This document shows, in pieces, positions 47,090 through 60,756 of a stretch of 64,000 nucleotides of DNA. A program made the translations under genes and the position numbers. Position 1 is the first letter of the stretch, and each line of letters opens with the position of its first letter. This DNA is from Brevibacterium sp. S111. Its GTDB lineage: Bacteria; Actinomycetota; Actinomycetes; Actinomycetales; Brevibacteriaceae. The notes under the pieces were generated by a model. That model did no database searches. It was not told the DNA's origin and saw only the letters and a list, made by a program, of their open reading frames with translations. The stretch is taken from positions 1 to 64,000 of the forward strand of contig NZ_RHFH01000001.1 of NCBI RefSeq assembly GCF_004745075.1. Reading direction: 5' to 3'.

Positions 47090-47802
47090 GATTCGGCTCG
47101 CATGATGTAGCCGGCTCCGCGTTTGGTGTGGAAGAGGTTCTCCAGATCCGGGAACGGAGCGTCGATCTTCTTCCTCAGGTAGGAGACGTAGAGTTCGACG
47201 ATATTGCCGTTGCCGCCGAAGTCGTAGTCCCATACGCGGTCGAGGATCTGCGCTTTGGACAGCACGACTCGCGGATTGCGCATGAACAGCAGCAGCACCT
47301 CGTATTCGCGGGCCGTCAGCTCGATCGGGTGACCGGCGCGGGTGACCTCGTGCGAGCGTTCGTCGAGTTCGAGGTCCCCCACCCGCAGCACGTCGTCCTC
47401 GTCGCCCGGACCGTTCGTCACGCTGCGGCGGAGACGGGCCTCGATCCGGGCGATGACCTCGTCGAGGTTGAACGGCTTCGTCACATAGTCATCCCCGCCG
47501 AGGCGGAGCCCCGTGAGTCGGTCATCGACCTCATCGCGGGCGGAGAGGAACACCACCGGGGTTTCGATCCCCTCCCCGCGGAGCTTCTCGATCACAGCGA
47601 ACCCGTCGAGGTCGGGCAGCATCACGTCGAGGACGATCGCATCGAAATGCTCACTGCGCGCCAGCGCCACCGCTTCCCGTCCGGTGCCGACGCCTGTGGC
47701 CTGCCAACCCCGAACATGGCAGGCCATGACGAGCAGTTCGGTGAGGTTCGCTTCGTCGTCGACGAGGAGAATGCGTGCCGGAGCCGCCGCTGTCGATGTC
47801 AT
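47086..47802 (-). CDS. OmpR-family response regulator
   Basis: The 238-residue protein has a receiver domain with phospho-acceptor Asp59 in AIVLDVMLPDLDG, the switch Thr/Ser and Lys (VVFLSARD, YVTKPF), and a C-terminal winged helix (ELTAREYEVLLLFMRNPRVVLSKAQILDRVWDYDFGGNGNIVELYVSYLRKKI). I chose the ATG at 47802, since a GATAAT -10 box on the minus strand lies 6 nt upstream and indicates a leaderless mRNA. It is translated just before its sensor kinase. The two starts of this gene and of the DUF1707 gene face away from each other. Confidence 0.94.
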   Translation of the reverse strand: MTSTAAAPARILLVDDEANLTELLVMACHVRGWQATGVGTGREAVALARSEHFDAIVLDVMLPDLDGFAVIEKLRGEGIETPVVFLSARDEVDDRLTGLRLGGDDYVTKPFNLDEVIARIEARLRRSVTNGPGDEDDVLRVGDLELDERSHEVTRAGHPIELTAREYEVLLLFMRNPRVVLSKAQILDRVWDYDFGGNGNIVELYVSYLRKKIDAPFPDLENLFHTKRGAGYIMRAES

Positions 47803-48083
47803 AGGTCGATTATCCCCCTCATTCCGCGCTGAGATCGCAGAGGAGACGGAGCCGGGGCCCTGTGCGTCGGAGAAGCCGGCACGAAGACTGGTCCTGAGCA
47901 GCCGGCTGCAAGAACAGGAGATGATTTCACGTCTGATTCCCCGTTTCGCCGCCGGGCGCCGGTCTCGTATCTCATAGCCTCCACCTTCGCGGCACCACAT
48001 GGGCCCCGGATTGGTCGCTGCTGTGGTCCCGCTGTGGACTCATCCGCTCAGCAGACCGACCTGTCCCCTGCTTCGAGTCCCGC

Positions 48084-48099
48084 TACACTGGAGAGCATG
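48084..48099 (+). promoter_or_regulatory. Leaderless promoter of the DUF1707-pfkA operon
   Basis: TACACT (48084-48089) is followed by 7 nt and the ATG at 48097, the same hexamer and spacing as in the MarR gene at 1164-1179. Confidence 0.45.
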
Positions 48100-48792
48100 G
48101 CCGATGATGACTCCCCTCCTCCTCAACGCCGCGTTCGCGCCTCCGACAAGGACCGTGATGATACGCTCTCGGTGATCACCGAGGCGGTCACGAACGGGCG
48201 GCTGGACCCGGAGGAGACTGCGGAGCGCCAAGACGATGCGATCGCCGCGAAGTTCGTCGACGAACTCATGCCGCTCCTCGACGACCTGCCCGAGGGCGAA
48301 CAGCTCCACCGCCGTTTCGCCCGCCAGACCGGCCACGGCTCGGCCACCGGTTCCTCGGTCCCGGGTTCGGCCCTCCAACGGCGCGGGCCCTCCGAACTCT
48401 CGCCCACCGCCGAACCGGGCTCGGCCCGACCGATGAGCTCTGTGGCCATCATGTCCGGTCGTGAGATCGACGTCCCACCCGGCACCGCGGAGGTCACCAC
48501 CTACGCCCTCATGGGCGGGGACAACATCGACCTGTGCGCTGTCATGGGGCCCGGAGTGACGGTCGAAGTGGTCTCCTATGCGATGTGGGCCGGCAACGAC
48601 ATCTATGTCCCGCCGGGCGTACGCGTCCGAGACGAGACGATCAACATCATGGCGGGCAACGAGGTCCGCCAGTCCGCGCGGGGCGACGGGTCGAACGGCA
48701 CCGTCATCCTCAAAGGCTTCTCTCTCATGGCCGGACACGATGTCCGGCTCGCCAAAGGCTATCGAACAAAGGATCAGGGTCAGCTGGAATGA
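48097..48792 (+). CDS. DUF1707 protein with LiaF-like C-terminal domain
   Basis: The 231-residue protein starts with a DUF1707 domain (RRVRASDKDRDDTLSVITEAVTNGRLDPEETAERQDDAIAAKFVDELMPLLDDLP, about residues 11-68). A low-complexity Ser/Pro-rich linker follows. The C-terminal region is beta-rich (VAIMSGREIDVPPGTAEVTTYALMGGDNIDL..., INIMAGNEVR) and resembles the cell-envelope-response LiaF/DUF2154 domain. There is no membrane helix. The ATG at 48097 fits a leaderless -10 box. Its stop overlaps the start of pfkA (ATGA), which makes the two genes one operon. The function is unknown; DUF1707 proteins may act in envelope stress sensing. Confidence 0.82.
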   Translation: MADDDSPPPQRRVRASDKDRDDTLSVITEAVTNGRLDPEETAERQDDAIAAKFVDELMPLLDDLPEGEQLHRRFARQTGHGSATGSSVPGSALQRRGPSELSPTAEPGSARPMSSVAIMSGREIDVPPGTAEVTTYALMGGDNIDLCAVMGPGVTVEVVSYAMWAGNDIYVPPGVRVRDETINIMAGNEVRQSARGDGSNGTVILKGFSLMAGHDVRLAKGYRTKDQGQLE

Positions 48793-49814
48793 AGATCGGT
48801 GTACTCACCTCGGGCGGCGACTGCCCGGGACTCAACGCTGTCGTCCGCGGCATCGTCCGCAAGGGCATGCGCACCCATGGGGCGTCTTTCGTCGGCATCC
48901 GCGACGGATGGCGCGGACTGCTCGAGGACGACATGTTCGATATGACCATGCTCGATGTGCGCGGCCTGTCCGGTCGGGGCGGAACCATCCTCGGCACCTC
49001 CCGCACCCATCCCTATGAGGACGGCGGGCCGGAGCGGATGCGCGAAGTCATGGCCGCCCACGGCATCGATTCGCTCATCGCCATCGGCGGCGAAGGCACA
49101 TTGGCCGGGGCGTCGCGCCTGGTCAACGAGGAAGGTCTTCACATCGTCGGGGTCCCGAAGACCATCGACAACGACCTTGGCAGCACGGACTACACCTTCG
49201 GCTTCGACACCGCCCAATCCATCGCCACCGAGGCGATCGACCGGCTGCGCACCACCGCCGAATCGCACCACCGCTGCATGGTCATCGAGGTCATGGGCCG
49301 AAACGTCGGCTGGATCGCACTGCACGCGGGCATGGCCGCCGGAGCGCACGCGATCCTCATGCCCGAGTTCCCCGTCTCCTTCGATCAGATCGCCGACTGG
49401 GTGACTTCGGCGAAGGAGCGCGGGCGCGCTCCCATCGTCGTCGTCGCCGAAGGCTTCATCCCCGAGGGTTTCGACACCCAGGTCGCCGATCAGGGGCTGG
49501 ACAACAAGGGTCGAGTCCGCCTCGGCGGGATTGCGAACTATCTGGCACCGAAGATCGAAGAGATCACCGGAATCGAATCCCGGGCCACGATCCTCGGGCA
49601 CCTGCAACGAGGCGGCTCCCCCACTGCCTACGATCGTGTGCTCTCCACCCGGCTGGGAATGGCGGCTGCCGACCTCGCTCAGCACGGTCATTGGGGCAAG
49701 ATGGCCAGCCTCAAGGGCACCGATATCGTCTCCGTGGAGATGTCATCGGCGGTGCACAGTCTCAAGTCCGTGCCTCTGCACCGGTGGGAGGAAGCGCAGG
49801 TGCTCTTCGGCTGA
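48789..49814 (+). CDS. pfkA: 6-phosphofructokinase
   Basis: The 341-residue enzyme phosphorylates fructose 6-phosphate. Motifs are GVLTSGGDCPGLN at the N-terminus, IGGEGTLAGA, VPKTIDNDL (catalytic TIDND), EVMGRNVGWIA and LGHLQRGGSPTAYDR. In GGEGT the second residue after GGE is Gly, as in ATP-dependent forms, whereas the Lys in PKTIDND is shared with the PPi-dependent branch; ATP use is the likelier choice. The ATG lies within the stop of the DUF1707 gene. A strong terminator follows. Confidence 0.93.
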   Translation: MKIGVLTSGGDCPGLNAVVRGIVRKGMRTHGASFVGIRDGWRGLLEDDMFDMTMLDVRGLSGRGGTILGTSRTHPYEDGGPERMREVMAAHGIDSLIAIGGEGTLAGASRLVNEEGLHIVGVPKTIDNDLGSTDYTFGFDTAQSIATEAIDRLRTTAESHHRCMVIEVMGRNVGWIALHAGMAAGAHAILMPEFPVSFDQIADWVTSAKERGRAPIVVVAEGFIPEGFDTQVADQGLDNKGRVRLGGIANYLAPKIEEITGIESRATILGHLQRGGSPTAYDRVLSTRLGMAAADLAQHGHWGKMASLKGTDIVSVEMSSAVHSLKSVPLHRWEEAQVLFG

Positions 49815-49841
49815 GCACCCAACGGGCTCAGGACCAGGCAG

Positions 49842-49889
49842 ACACAGAAGAGGGGCACTCACCGCATGGTGAGTGCCCCTCCTCTGTGT
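49842..49889. terminator. Terminator between pfkA and rpoC
   Basis: The core 13-bp stem (AGGGGCACTCACC at 49851-49863, complement 49868-49880, 4-nt loop) is extended by ACACAGA/TCTGTGT arms across a small bulge. It can stop both pfkA and the convergent rpoBC transcript. Confidence 0.7.
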
Positions 49890-49970
49890 CAGCTCTGTCG
49901 GGCACGAGGCCCGGGCCGCGCCCGCTGTGTGCGGTGCGCGCCCGGCCCGGCCCGGCTCAGCCGTTGAGAC

Positions 49971-52900
49971 TCAGCTGAACGCGCCGTAGTCGTAGTCCTC
50001 CAGCGGGATGGCGGAACCGGATTCGGATCCGATGCCCGCGTAGAAGTCCCCGTAGCTGTTGGTGAACATCTCGGCCTTGGCCTCTTCGGTCGGCTCCACC
50101 ACAAGGTTGCGGTGCTTCTGCAGGCCGGTGCCCGCAGGGATGAGCTTACCGAGGATGACGTTCTCCTTGAGACCCATGAGCGTATCGGACTTGCCTTCCA
50201 TGGCCGCCTCGGTGAGGACGCGGGTCGTCTCCTGGAAGGATGCGGCCGACAGCCACGATTCGGTGGCCAGCGACGCCTTCGTGATGCCCATCAGCTCGTC
50301 ACGAGCCGATGCGGGCTGTCCGCCTTCGGCGACGACACGACGGTTCTCCGCCTGGTAGCGGCCGCGGTCGACGAGCTCGCCGGGCAGCAGGTTCGTGTCG
50401 CCCGACTCGATGACGGTCACGCGACGCAGCATCTGCCGCACGATGACCTCGATGTGCTTGTCGTGGATGCCCACGCCCTGCGAACGGTAGACCTTCTGGA
50501 CTTCCTCGACGAGGAAACGCTCGGCCTCACGACGACCGCGGATGCGCAGCACCTGCTTCGGATCGACCGCACCGACGATGAGCTGCTCACCGGCCTTGAC
50601 GTGCTGACCATCCTCGACGAGGAGGCGGGCGCGCTTGGACACGGCATGCTCGATCTCCTCGCTGCCGTCATCGGGGGTGATGATGACGAAGCGGGTCTTG
50701 CGGCTGTCGTCGACCTTCGCCCGACCGGTCGCCTCGGCGATGGGGGCGAAGCCCTTCGGTGTGCGAGCTTCGAAGAGCTCGGTCACACGCGGCAGACCCT
50801 GGGTGATATCACCCGAGGAGGCCGCCGCACCACCGGTGTGGAACGTACGCATCGTCAGCTGGGTTCCCGGCTCACCGATCGACTGGGCAGCGACGGTGCC
50901 GATGGCCTCGCCGATGTCGACGAGCTTGCCGGTCGCCATCGAGCGACCGTAGTGCTCGGCGGAGATCTGTGTATCGGAGTCCGCGGTCAGCACCGAATGG
51001 ACCTTGAGCTCCTCGATGCCGGCCGCCACGAGGGCGTCGACAGTGGCGGCGGTGACATCGGACTTCGCCGGGACGATGACATTGCCATCGGCGTCGGTGA
51101 CGTCGTTGACGGTGAGTCGACCGTAGACGCTGGTCTCCGCGAATTCGTGCGGGACGAGGTTGCCCTCGTGATCGCGTTCGGCAACCGGCAGGGTGATGCC
51201 CTTGTTCGAGTCGGCTTCCGCGGTGCGCACGATGACGTCCTGCGACACGTCGACGAGACGACGGGTCAGGTAACCGGAGTCAGCAGTACGCAGAGCCGTG
51301 TCGGCCAGACCCTTACGAGCACCGTGCGAGGCGATGAAGTACTCGAGCACTGCCAGGCCCTCGCGATAGTTCGACACGATCGGACGCGGGATGATCTCAC
51401 CCTTCGGGTTCGTCACCAGACCACGCATACCGGCCAGCTGACGCACCTGCATCCAGTTACCGGATGCTCCGGACTCGACCAGACGCAGCACCGAGTTCTC
51501 CTCAGGGAAGTTCGTGCGCATGACCTGGTCGACCTTCTCGGTCGTCTCGGTCCACAGCTTGACGAGCTCGTTGCGGCGCTCGTCGTCGGTGAGCGCACCG
51601 AGTTCGTACTGCTGCTGAACCTTCGTGTCGATGGCCTCGGCCTCGTTGAGGATCTCCGTCTTCGCCTCGGGCGAGACGACGTCGGACATCGCGATGGTGA
51701 TGCCCGAACGGGTGGCCCAGTAGAAGCCGCCGGCCTTAAAGTTGTCCAGCGTGTGGGCGACCTCGACCTTCGGGTACTCCTCGGCGAGGTGGTTGACGAT
51801 CCGGCTCAGCGCTTTCTTGTCGATCGTCGAGTTGACGAACGAGTAGTCGGCGGGCAGGTACTCATTGAACTGTGCCCGACCCAGAGTCGTCTGCACGTCC
51901 AGCGGATCCCCGGCCTCCCAGCCTTCGGGCACCTCGATGTCCGCACCGGGAACCACGTCCTCCAGGCGGATGGTGATCGGCGAACCGAGGTCGAGCTCCC
52001 CACGGTCGAATGCCATGATGGCTTCGCCCATACCGGAGAACGAACGTCCCTCGCCGGCCAGTCCCTTGCGCTCGGAGGTGAGGTGGAACAGACCGATGAT
52101 CATATCCTGCGAAGGCATCGTCACGGGCTTGCCGTCCGAAGGCTTGAGGATGTTGTTGGCCGAGAGCATGAGGACGCGGGCCTCGGCCTGCGCCTCGGGG
52201 CTCAGCGGCAGGTGCACAGCCATCTGGTCACCATCGAAGTCAGCGTTGAACGCCGAGCACACGAGCGGGTGCAGCTGGATCGCCTTACCCTCGATGAGCT
52301 GGGGTTCGAACGCCTGGATGCCCAGACGGTGCAGAGTCGGTGCGCGGTTGAGCAGCACAGGATGTTCGGTGATGACCTCTTCGAGGACGTCCCACACCTG
52401 CGGGTGCTGGCGCTCGACCATGCGCTTGGCCGACTTGATGTTCTGTGCATGGTTGAGATCGACCAGGCGCTTCATCACGAACGGTTTGAACAGTTCGAGA
52501 GCCATGGTCTTGGGCAGACCGCACTGGTGCAGGTGCAGCTGCGGGCCGACGACGATGACCGAACGGCCCGAGTAGTCCACACGCTTACCGAGCAGGTTCT
52601 GACGGAAACGTCCCTGCTTGCCCTTGAGCATGTCCGACAGCGACTTCAGCGGGCGGTTGCCCGGACCGGTCACCGGACGTCCGCGACGCCCGTTGTCGAA
52701 CAGCGAGTCCACAGCTTCCTGCAGCATCCGCTTCTCGTTGTTGACGATGATCTCGGGAGCACCGAGGTCGAGCAGACGCTTGAGACGGTTGTTGCGGTTG
52801 ATGACACGACGGTAGAGGTCGTTGAGGTCCGAGGTGGCGAACCGGCCGCCGTCGAGCTGCACCATCGGGCGCAGTTCCGGAGGGATCACCGGAACGACGT

Positions 52901-53843
52901 CGAGGACCATGCCCTCGGGGTTGTTGTCGGTGGTCAGGAACGCGTTGACGACCTTGAGGCGCTTGAGCGCACGGGTCTTGCGCTGCCCCTTGCCGGTGGC
53001 GATGAGCTCACGCAGCTTCTCGGCTTCGGACTCGAGGTCGAAGTCGATGAGGCGCTTCTGGATCGCCTCGGCGCCCATGGCTCCGGTGAAGTAGAGCCCG
53101 AAACGGTGGAACATCTCGCGGTACAGGCTCTCGTCGCCTTCGAGGTCGTTGACCTTGAGGTTCTTGAAACGGTCCCACACCTGCTCGATACGGTCGACCT
53201 CGCGGTCGGCGTTCTTGCGCAGCTTGTCCATTTCCTTCTCGGCGGTGTCGCGCAGCTTCTTCTTGGCCTGGGCTGTGCCGCCGTCGGCCTCGAGTGCGGC
53301 GAGATCCTCTTCGAGCTTCTTGGCACGACGATCGATGTCGGCGTCACGGCGGGTGCCGATCTGCTGCTTCTCGACGTCGATCTTGTTCTGCAGGCTGGGC
53401 AGATCACGGTGACGGGAGTCCTCGTCGACGGAGGTGATCATGTAGGCCGCGAAGTAGATGACCTTCTCCAGGTCTTTCGGGGCCAGATCCAGCAGGTATC
53501 CCAGACGGGAGGGCACACCCTTGAAGTACCAGATATGGGTCACGGCAGCGGCGAGCTCGATGTGGCCCATGCGCTCACGACGCACCTTGGCACGGGTCAC
53601 CTCGACGCCGCAGCGTTCGCAGATGATGCCCTTGAAGCGGACGCGCTTGTACTTTCCGCAGGCGCACTCCCAGTCGCGGGTCGGCCCGAAGATCTTCTCG
53701 CAGAAGAGTCCGTCCTTCTCCGGCTTCAGGGTGCGGTAGTTGATGGTCTCAGGCTTTTTCACCTCACCGTGTGACCAGCCGCGGATATTCTCTGCGGTGG
53801 CAAGACCGATGCGCAGTTCATCAAAGAAATTGACGTCAGGCAC
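49971..53843 (-). CDS. rpoC: RNA polymerase beta' subunit
   Basis: The 1290-residue subunit starts at GTG ([81 protein letters not shown], with the zinc ribbon Cys pairs). The catalytic magnesium loop is [14 protein letters not shown]. The bridge helix and trigger loop region [18 protein letters not shown] is intact. It is 68 nt downstream of rpoB. The next gene downstream is convergent pfkA, not rpsL as in many bacteria. Confidence 0.98.
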   Translation of the reverse strand: MPDVNFFDELRIGLATAENIRGWSHGEVKKPETINYRTLKPEKDGLFCEKIFGPTRDWECACGKYKRVRFKGIICERCGVEVTRAKVRRERMGHIELAAAVTHIWYFKGVPSRLGYLLDLAPKDLEKVIYFAAYMITSVDEDSRHRDLPSLQNKIDVEKQQIGTRRDADIDRRAKKLEEDLAALEADGGTAQAKKKLRDTAEKEMDKLRKNADREVDRIEQVWDRFKNLKVNDLEGDESLYREMFHRFGLYFTGAMGAEAIQKRLIDFDLESEAEKLRELIATGKGQRKTRALKRLKVVNAFLTTDNNPEGMVLDVVPVIPPELRPMVQLDGGRFATSDLNDLYRRVINRNNRLKRLLDLGAPEIIVNNEKRMLQEAVDSLFDNGRRGRPVTGPGNRPLKSLSDMLKGKQGRFRQNLLGKRVDYSGRSVIVVGPQLHLHQCGLPKTMALELFKPFVMKRLVDLNHAQNIKSAKRMVERQHPQVWDVLEEVITEHPVLLNRAPTLHRLGIQAFEPQLIEGKAIQLHPLVCSAFNADFDGDQMAVHLPLSPEAQAEARVLMLSANNILKPSDGKPVTMPSQDMIIGLFHLTSERKGLAGEGRSFSGMGEAIMAFDRGELDLGSPITIRLEDVVPGADIEVPEGWEAGDPLDVQTTLGRAQFNEYLPADYSFVNSTIDKKALSRIVNHLAEEYPKVEVAHTLDNFKAGGFYWATRSGITIAMSDVVSPEAKTEILNEAEAIDTKVQQQYELGALTDDERRNELVKLWTETTEKVDQVMRTNFPEENSVLRLVESGASGNWMQVRQLAGMRGLVTNPKGEIIPRPIVSNYREGLAVLEYFIASHGARKGLADTALRTADSGYLTRRLVDVSQDVIVRTAEADSNKGITLPVAERDHEGNLVPHEFAETSVYGRLTVNDVTDADGNVIVPAKSDVTAATVDALVAAGIEELKVHSVLTADSDTQISAEHYGRSMATGKLVDIGEAIGTVAAQSIGEPGTQLTMRTFHTGGAAASSGDITQGLPRVTELFEARTPKGFAPIAEATGRAKVDDSRKTRFVIITPDDGSEEIEHAVSKRARLLVEDGQHVKAGEQLIVGAVDPKQVLRIRGRREAERFLVEEVQKVYRSQGVGIHDKHIEVIVRQMLRRVTVIESGDTNLLPGELVDRGRYQAENRRVVAEGGQPASARDELMGITKASLATESWLSAASFQETTRVLTEAAMEGKSDTLMGLKENVILGKLIPAGTGLQKHRNLVVEPTEEAKAEMFTNSYGDFYAGIGSESGSAIPLEDYDYGAFS

Positions 53844-53911
53844 GTAAATCCTCTTTCCTGGCGATGAACGAATCGTTCACCAAAAAGTTGTGTCGGTTGA
53901 AGTGAAAGTCC

Positions 53912-57391
<3,480 letters not shown>

Positions 57392-57588
57392 TTGGTTCCT
57401 TCCGAGTGCTTCACCATCTGATACCTCGTCTGCCCACTCGACTTCCCTTCGGCAATTTCCGGGTGTGTCAGATTTCGACTCCCGGCACCGACGTGGTTCA
57501 CTTGAGTGGAAATGACGTGCCCACCGCTATATGAAGGCACACCACAGGCAGAACGATGCAAATATCAACCTTATAGCATCTGGTCAAG

Positions 57589-58653
57589 TCATGCAAGAAT
57601 CTTCTTCCACAGACCGACCCACCCCACGGTTTCGAACCCGGCCTGATCGTTGATGGCCAGCATCCACGAGTTCTCCGCCGCATTCCACGTGTAGACGCGC
57701 TCGACCGGCGAGGACTGACACAGCGCCTCATGATTGGCGATCTTCAGTCGCGCTCCCAACCCGTGGCCACGGTGCTCGCTGAGCACGAGAGTGGCGCCCT
57801 GATAAGCCACGTGCGGACGCTGTGTGTAACTCACGACCTCGGTGAAGCCGACCCCTTCGCCATCGAAGAGCGCCAACGCCGTGTGCGTGCGCCCTCCTGT
57901 GTATTCACGGTCCGCTTCGAGAGCCCGGACTCGAGCGGTATCCCAGGTCTCCTCGTCATGGAGGTCGGCAGCTCCGGGAGCATCCGTGGACATCCTCTGG
58001 TGAAGCAGCGCGATCGCCTCGATGTGCTCCTCCGGTACCGGTCCCGCCCAGGTGCGGATGACATATCCGTCTTCGGTCCTGAACGAGTCCACTCCCCCGC
58101 CGGAACTGCACTGAACGACCGCAGCAGAGCATCGCTCGACCTGCTGGAGGCGGTAGTCATGACCTTGGGCGAAAACGACCTCGGCCCGTTCGGCCGGAAG
58201 GCTGCCGGTACCGGCGTCCGCGGCGATCCGAGGTCTGCGCGGATCGGCGTCGAAGTCTGCTGCCGGGATTTCGGCCCAGGCAGTCAGTCGTGTCCTCCCG
58301 GTTTCAGCCAGCTGCCGCTCCATGACCGTCAGCAGCTCGGTGCCCAAGCCCGACCGCCGCAGTTCGGGCAGGACGCCGATGTAGACATCGGCGACGTCGG
58401 TGTTGTCGAACAGGCTCAGATAGGCTCCCGCTTTCGCCACGAGTCTGCCGTCGACGCGGCCCAGCCAGATCTCATGAGAGGTGAATTCGCCAGCGCGCAC
58501 GAGTTTCCCGCGCACCGAACCGGGCAATGGGTCGAAGTCCTCACCGAACCCGAGGGCACGATTGATCCTCCGATCGAAGTCGACGATCTCATCAAGGAGC
58601 CCGTCGACGTCGGAGTCGGTCAGCGTGCCGGAGCGAATATGCGTGATCTCCAT
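57589..58653 (-). CDS. Tandem GNAT-domain acetyltransferase
   Basis: The 354-residue protein holds two GNAT domains. The first has its acetyl-CoA loop at LPELRRSGLGTELL near residue 95. The second has ATLVLSEHRGHGLGARLKIANH near residue 290, followed by TWNAAENSWMLAINDQAGF, a pattern typical of the second domain in tandem GNAT proteins (for example mycothiol synthase-like and aminoglycoside acetyltransferase-like families). The substrate is unknown. It lies between rpoB and a divergent metallo-hydrolase gene, in the middle of the ribosomal and RNA polymerase region. Confidence 0.82.
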   Translation of the reverse strand: MEITHIRSGTLTDSDVDGLLDEIVDFDRRINRALGFGEDFDPLPGSVRGKLVRAGEFTSHEIWLGRVDGRLVAKAGAYLSLFDNTDVADVYIGVLPELRRSGLGTELLTVMERQLAETGRTRLTAWAEIPAADFDADPRRPRIAADAGTGSLPAERAEVVFAQGHDYRLQQVERCSAAVVQCSSGGGVDSFRTEDGYVIRTWAGPVPEEHIEAIALLHQRMSTDAPGAADLHDEETWDTARVRALEADREYTGGRTHTALALFDGEGVGFTEVVSYTQRPHVAYQGATLVLSEHRGHGLGARLKIANHEALCQSSPVERVYTWNAAENSWMLAINDQAGFETVGWVGLWKKILA

Positions 58654-58780
58654 CGATCTCCTCGTTCCCAGAAGCTGATGACTGCGTTGTCGCCGCCGAC
58701 TGCGATCTTAGCCACCGAGGAGGACGGATGTCGTGCTCGACGTGCCTCAGCTCACCCGCAGCAGCAAGGCTCGTCCCCTC

Positions 58781-58795
58781 TAGACTCATAGTATG
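58781..58795 (+). promoter_or_regulatory. Leaderless promoter of the metallo-hydrolase gene
   Basis: TAGACT (58781-58786) lies 6 nt before the ATG at 58793, without a ribosome binding site. Confidence 0.45.
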
Positions 58796-59587
58796 ACGAC
58801 TATCAGCGTGCTTCGCACCGATCCCGCGACCGTCAACAGCGCGATCATCACCGGCAGCAGCGGCAGCCTCATCGTCGATGCCGGCCCCTGTCCGGACACC
58901 GGCCGGCACCTCGCCGCCCGGGCGGCAGAGCTGCAAGCGCAGACCAGCGGTCCGGCACGAACCGATCTGGTCATCACACACGATCATTGGGACCACTGTT
59001 TCGGGGCCGCCGCGCTGCTCGAAGCGGGAGGCGACCGAGCCTTCGCCTCGTCCTCCTTCGCCACGGATCAGGCGGCCAGCACATGGCTTGCCCTCGATGC
59101 GCTGCGCCACGACCCCGCCACCGCCGATTTCGCCTCACAGCTGCCTCTCGATCCCAGCGAGCTCTTCGTCGACGTCACCGCGGTCGACTCGTCCACTCAG
59201 CATGTCAGCGGCGTCGATCTCGGTGACTGTTGGGCGGAATTCCATGTCCTCGGAGGCCATTCGACAGCCGATCTCATCGTCCGCCTGCCCGAGTCGGGTG
59301 TCGTCTTCGTCGGCGACCTCGTCGAAGAGGGCGATCCTCCCCAGGCAGCCGCCGATTCCTCTCTCAGTCAGTGGGCGAACAGCCTTCGTCGGATCCTCGA
59401 CTTCCCGGAGGCGACGACCTTCATTCCCGGACATGGCGTGCCCGTCGATCGCGGGTTCGTACAGCGTCAGCTCGGCGACATCGATGGAATGCGTCTTCAC
59501 CAGGACGACACCGAGGTGGCCCTGCCCGCCCGCACGATGCCCGGGGATCATGACCGCCGAGTTCCGTTGGAGTTCAGCCTCTCCTGA
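58793..59587 (+). CDS. Metallo-beta-lactamase fold hydrolase
   Basis: The 264-residue protein has the zinc motif HDHWDH (residues 63-68) in LVITHDHWDHCFGA, the later His in FHVLGGHSTADLIV, the Asp in VVFVGDLVEEGDPP and the final His in TFIPGHGVPVDR. This is the glyoxalase II / MBL hydrolase pattern; there is no signal peptide, so it is probably a cytosolic thioesterase or related hydrolase and not a secreted beta-lactamase. The start is set by the leaderless -10 box TAGACT. It is divergent from the tandem GNAT gene and convergent with rplL. Confidence 0.85.
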   Translation: MTTISVLRTDPATVNSAIITGSSGSLIVDAGPCPDTGRHLAARAAELQAQTSGPARTDLVITHDHWDHCFGAAALLEAGGDRAFASSSFATDQAASTWLALDALRHDPATADFASQLPLDPSELFVDVTAVDSSTQHVSGVDLGDCWAEFHVLGGHSTADLIVRLPESGVVFVGDLVEEGDPPQAAADSSLSQWANSLRRILDFPEATTFIPGHGVPVDRGFVQRQLGDIDGMRLHQDDTEVALPARTMPGDHDRRVPLEFSLS

Positions 59588-59671
59588 GGTCTCGTGCCCC
59601 ACCTCTTCCGCAGCCTCGAACGCCGCACGCTCAGCCCGGGGCTGGCTGGGACCGAACGGGTGAAGACGCAA

Positions 59672-59703
59672 AGAACCCCACAGCTGATGCTGTGGGGTTC
59701 TTC
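59672..59703. terminator. Terminator after rplL and the metallo-hydrolase gene
   Basis: A 14-bp perfect stem, AAGAACCCCACAGC (59672-59685) with GCTGTGGGGTTCTT (59690-59703), and a 4-nt loop. On the minus strand the arm ends in TTCTTTGCG, a fair U-run, about 33 nt after the rplL stop. Confidence 0.75.
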
Positions 59704-59735
59704 AGAATGCGGCACTGGCCGCAATCAGCACAGAG

Positions 59736-60122
59736 TCACTTGAGGGTGACGGTGGCACCGGCGGCCTCGAGGACCTCCTTGGCCTTCTCTGCGTCTTCCT
59801 TCGAAGCGCCTTCGAGGACGGCCTTGGGAGCTCCGTCGACGAGGTCCTTGGCTTCCTTGAGTCCGAGGGAGGTGAGCCCACGGACTTCCTTGATGACGGG
59901 AACCTTCTTCTCGCCGGCTGCTTCGAGGACGACGTCGAATTCGGTCTGCTCTTCAGCAGCCTCCTCTCCGCCTCCGGCGGCAGGGGCGACGGCGACAGCG
60001 GCGGCCGGAGCGGCAGCCTCAACGTCGAACTCTTCTTCGAACTTCTTGACGAACTCGGACAGTTCGATGAGCGTGAGCTCCTTGAAAGCTTCGAGGAGCT
60101 CGTCGGTGGTGAGCTTAGCCAT
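59736..60122 (-). CDS. rplL: 50S ribosomal protein L7/L12
   Basis: The 128-residue stalk protein has the N-terminal dimer domain ([30 protein letters not shown]), an Ala/Gly-rich hinge (residues ~36-55) and the globular C-terminal domain ([31 protein letters not shown]) that recruits translation factors. It lies 59 nt after rplJ and ends at a strong terminator, so rpoB must be transcribed separately. Confidence 0.98.
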   Translation of the reverse strand: MAKLTTDELLEAFKELTLIELSEFVKKFEEEFDVEAAAPAAAVAVAPAAGGGEEAAEEQTEFDVVLEAAGEKKVPVIKEVRGLTSLGLKEAKDLVDGAPKAVLEGASKEDAEKAKEVLEAAGATVTLK

Positions 60123-60181
60123 GGTGGCTAGTCCTTCCTGTGATGGTCACGGTGTGTGACCGGGTTGGTTGGGGGTGATGC

Positions 60182-60715
60182 TCAGGCGTCGGAAGCAGGA
60201 GCGTCGTCCTGCTTCTCGCGGAGTGCATCGACAGTGCGCACGGCCTTGACCAGCGGAGCGGTGAAGAGGTAAGCCGCCTGGTGGAGGCTTGCCTTCATAG
60301 CACCAGCTGCCTTTGCAAGCAGCACTTCGCGGGATTCGAGGTCGGCGAGCTGGTTGACCTGTTCGGGGCTGAGTGCGGCTCCATCGTAGTAGCCGCCCTT
60401 CACCACGAGCTTGTCGTTCGCCTTGGCAAAGTTACGCAGAGCCTTGGCAGCCTCAGGGGGTTCGCCGTTGACGAACGCGATCGCGGTGGGCCCATTGAGG
60501 TGCTCATCGAGACCGGTGATCCCGGCTTCCTTGGCTGCAATCTTGGTCAGCGTGTTCTTTACCACGGCGTAGCTGACGTTCTCACCGAGAGAAACGCGCA
60601 GTTCTTTCAGCTGCGCGACGGTGAGACCGCGGTACTCGGTCAGCAACACAGCGTCGGAGTTCTCAAACTGCTGTTTGATCTCCTCGACTGCGGCTGCCTT
60701 GTCTGGCCTCGCCAT
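60182..60715 (-). CDS. rplJ: 50S ribosomal protein L10
   Basis: A 177-residue L10 ([40 protein letters not shown]..., [33 protein letters not shown]). It anchors the L7/L12 stalk. AAAGGA precedes the ATG. The 215-nt leader includes an intrinsic terminator 45-75 nt before the start, consistent with autoregulation by attenuation. Confidence 0.98.
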   Translation of the reverse strand: MARPDKAAAVEEIKQQFENSDAVLLTEYRGLTVAQLKELRVSLGENVSYAVVKNTLTKIAAKEAGITGLDEHLNGPTAIAFVNGEPPEAAKALRNFAKANDKLVVKGGYYDGAALSPEQVNQLADLESREVLLAKAAGAMKASLHQAAYLFTAPLVKAVRTVDALREKQDDAPASDA

Positions 60716-60756
60716 GGTGTTCCTTTCATAAGTCGTCCGGTCTGTCCCGACAACAG

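Noticed and set aside
50112..53774. Open frame of over 1200 codons antisense to rpoC (and similar ones antisense to rpoB at 54011-57421 and fusA at 38841-41099)
   Set aside because: These frames are a by-product of strong G/C bias at third codon positions in the real genes. Their translations are rich in Asp, His, Arg and Val, with no recognisable domain, and the sense genes are certain.
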